From positions 37,053 to 101,052 of the forward strand of contig JAEWCL010000017.1 of assembly GCA_023390655.1 (NCBI GenBank): 64,000 nt of DNA, in the 5' to 3' direction. This document shows, one piece after another, positions 63,104 through 64,000 of this stretch. Position 1 is the first letter of the stretch, and each line of letters begins with the position of its first letter. The DNA is from Bacillota bacterium. Its GTDB lineage: Bacteria; Bacillota; Clostridia; Christensenellales; CAG-138. The position numbers and the translations under genes were made by a program. Under the pieces are notes generated by a model. The model was not told where the DNA came from. It did no database searches and was given only the letters and a program-made list of their open reading frames with translations.

Positions 63104-63184
63104 AATAAGAATTGTGCGCTAACCTATGAGAGAGTAGGGGAGTACTATCGAAACAAAAAAGAAGCCAACTTTTGTTGACTTCTT

Positions 63185-63271
63185 TGGTGCGGGAAACAGG
63201 ACTTGAACCTGCATGCTGTTGCCAGCACACGGACCTGAACCGTGCGCGTCTGCCAATTCCGCCATTCCCGC
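63185..63271 (-). tRNA. tRNA-Leu (CAG)
   Basis: Class II tRNA of 87 nt with long variable arm. Acceptor GCGGGAA/TTCCCGC, discriminator A and encoded CCA. Anticodon loop TTCAGGT gives CAG. Confidence 0.95.
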
Positions 63272-63280
63272 GAAAAAAAG

Positions 63281-63365
<85 letters not shown>

Positions 63366-63389
63366 ACGTAAACGATATGGAATTATCAA

Positions 63390-63465
63390 TGGAGCTGGTG
63401 AAGGGACTTGAACCCGCAACCTGCTGATTACAAATCAGCTGCTCTGCCAATTGAGCTACACCAGC
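63390..63465 (-). tRNA. tRNA-Thr (TGT)
   Basis: 76 nt with acceptor GCTGGTG/CACCAGC and encoded CCA. Anticodon loop TTTGTAA gives TGT. Confidence 0.95.
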
Positions 63466-63475
63466 GAGGCGACAG

Positions 63476-63551
63476 TGGTGCCTCAGAGTGGACTTGAACC
63501 ACCGACACAGGGATTTTCAGTCCCTTGCTCTACCAGCTGAGCTACCGAGGC
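63476..63551 (-). tRNA. tRNA-Phe (GAA)
   Basis: 76 nt. It starts GCCTCGG, with encoded CCA at the 3' end. Anticodon loop CTGAAAA gives GAA. Confidence 0.95.
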
Positions 63552-63555
63552 AAAA

Positions 63556-63632
63556 TGGCGACCCGGAGGGGGCTCGAACCCCTGACCTCCAGCGTGACAG
63601 GCTGGCATTCTAACCAACTGAACTACCGGGCC
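63556..63632 (-). tRNA. tRNA-Asp (GTC)
   Basis: 77 nt with encoded CCA. Anticodon arm CCAGC-CTGTCAC-GCTGG gives GTC. Confidence 0.95.
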
Positions 63633-63644
63633 GTAATGGGAAAA

Positions 63645-63721
63645 TGGTGGGCCTTCAGGGACTTGAACCCCGGACCAATCGGTTATGAGCCGACCGCTCT
63701 GACCAACTGAGCTAAAGGCCC
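63645..63721 (-). tRNA. tRNA with CAT anticodon (Met elongator or lysidine-modified Ile)
   Basis: 77 nt, acceptor GGGCCTT/AAGGCCC, encoded CCA. Anticodon loop CTCATAA gives CAT. The three G-C pairs typical of initiator tRNA before the anticodon are absent, so it is elongator Met or tRNA-Ile2; sequence alone does not decide. Confidence 0.92.
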
Positions 63722-63841
63722 AAGCCACTAAAAGGCATCCAGTAACTGCGGGGCGCGTACCCCTTACCGTCAAGAGACGGTATATGTGCAACATTGGCAA
63801 GAAGCCATAGCTGCACGGGGAGCGAAAACACAAGGTAAAAA
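63722..63841. other. 120-bp spacer inside the tRNA cluster
   Basis: Unusually long gap in an otherwise dense array. It holds small hairpins (GGGGCGCGTACCCC region near 63753 and TACCGTCAAGAGACGGTA near 63765-63785) but no tRNA, 5S rRNA or obvious promoter. Confidence 0.6.
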
Positions 63842-63916
63842 TGGTGACCCCTAGGAGACTCGAACTCCTGTTACCGCCGTGAAAGGGCGGTGTCTTAACC
63901 GCTTGACCAAGGGGCC
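63842..63916 (-). tRNA. tRNA-Glu (TTC)
   Basis: 75 nt with acceptor GGCCCCT/AGGGGTC (one G-T pair) and encoded CCA. Anticodon arm CCGCC-CTTTCAC-GGCGG gives TTC. Confidence 0.95.
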
Positions 63917-63921
63917 CAGTA

Positions 63922-63998
63922 TGGTCGGGGTGAAGGGATTTGAACCCCCGGCCCCATGCTCCCAAAGCACGTGCGCTACCGGACTGCGCTACACCCCG
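63922..63998 (-). tRNA. tRNA-Pro (TGG)
   Basis: 77 nt with acceptor CGGGGTG/CACCCCG, the C1-G72 pair typical of tRNA-Pro, and encoded CCA. Anticodon loop TTTGGGA gives TGG. The cluster probably continues beyond the window. Confidence 0.95.
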
Positions 63999-64000
63999 CT

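Overview
The window looks like a chromosomal segment of an endospore-forming, Gram-positive member of the class Clostridia (Bacillota). It carries a complete spoIIIA operon (spoIIIAA to spoIIIAH), spo0A, spoIVB and spoIIM. The clostridial order asp23-amaP-DUF2273-nusB-folD-xseA-xseB-ispA is present, as is the dgt-dnaG-rpoD cluster. GC content is moderate, AGGAGG-type ribosome binding sites are strong, and TTG starts are common. I see no phage, insertion sequence, CRISPR array or rRNA, so this is core chromosome with a few accessory genes. Genus cannot be named from the sequence alone.

Layout. 1-12.7 kb: partial metY; a YknXYZ/MacAB-like efflux ABC exporter; a five-gene Liv-type importer preceded by a strong promoter and a tiny Cys-containing leader ORF; an ATC-hydrolase-family gene; then a cysteine desulfurase and a TtcA-like tRNA thiolase. 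12.7-24 kb: a zinc-ribbon membrane protein, a decayed DUF6157-like pseudogene, a VanW-domain protein, nadE, dgt-dnaG-rpoD, an orphan beta-class DNA methyltransferase and a GntR/FCD regulator. 24-34.4 kb: the spoIIIA operon, the Asp23/AmaP/DUF2273 set and nusB-folD-xseA-xseB-ispA. 34.4-40.7 kb: tlyA-nadK-argR-recN-spoIVB-spo0A on the minus strand, apparently inverted relative to the usual clostridial order. 40.9-47.5 kb: spoIIM, deoB, a VanZ-like gene, birA, recX, a Cys-rich mini-protein, a secreted peptidoglycan-binding protein and a PPi-type phosphofructokinase. 47.8-54.6 kb: a DUF5685/J-domain/membrane trio, a class A penicillin-binding protein, a second FCD regulator and a DacF-like protein that has lost every catalytic motif. 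54.8-62.6 kb: M50 protease-scpA-scpB, guaB with a palindrome over its promoter, a LarE-like PP-loop protein, an encapsulin nanocompartment with a ferritin-like cargo, an MFS exporter and a DUF1062 protein. 63.1-64 kb: eight tRNA genes on the minus strand, continuing past the right edge.

How the genes fit together. Most of the window is housekeeping and sporulation. The more speculative units are four. (i) A possible sulfur/cysteine module: Cys-codon leader, importer, ATC hydrolase, cysteine desulfurase and tRNA thiolase. (ii) The encapsulin iron-storage compartment, whose cargo ends in a clear targeting peptide. (iii) A putative sporulation pseudo-carboxypeptidase. (iv) A Spo0A whose receiver lacks one Mg-binding aspartate but whose gene has a good sigma-H-type promoter.
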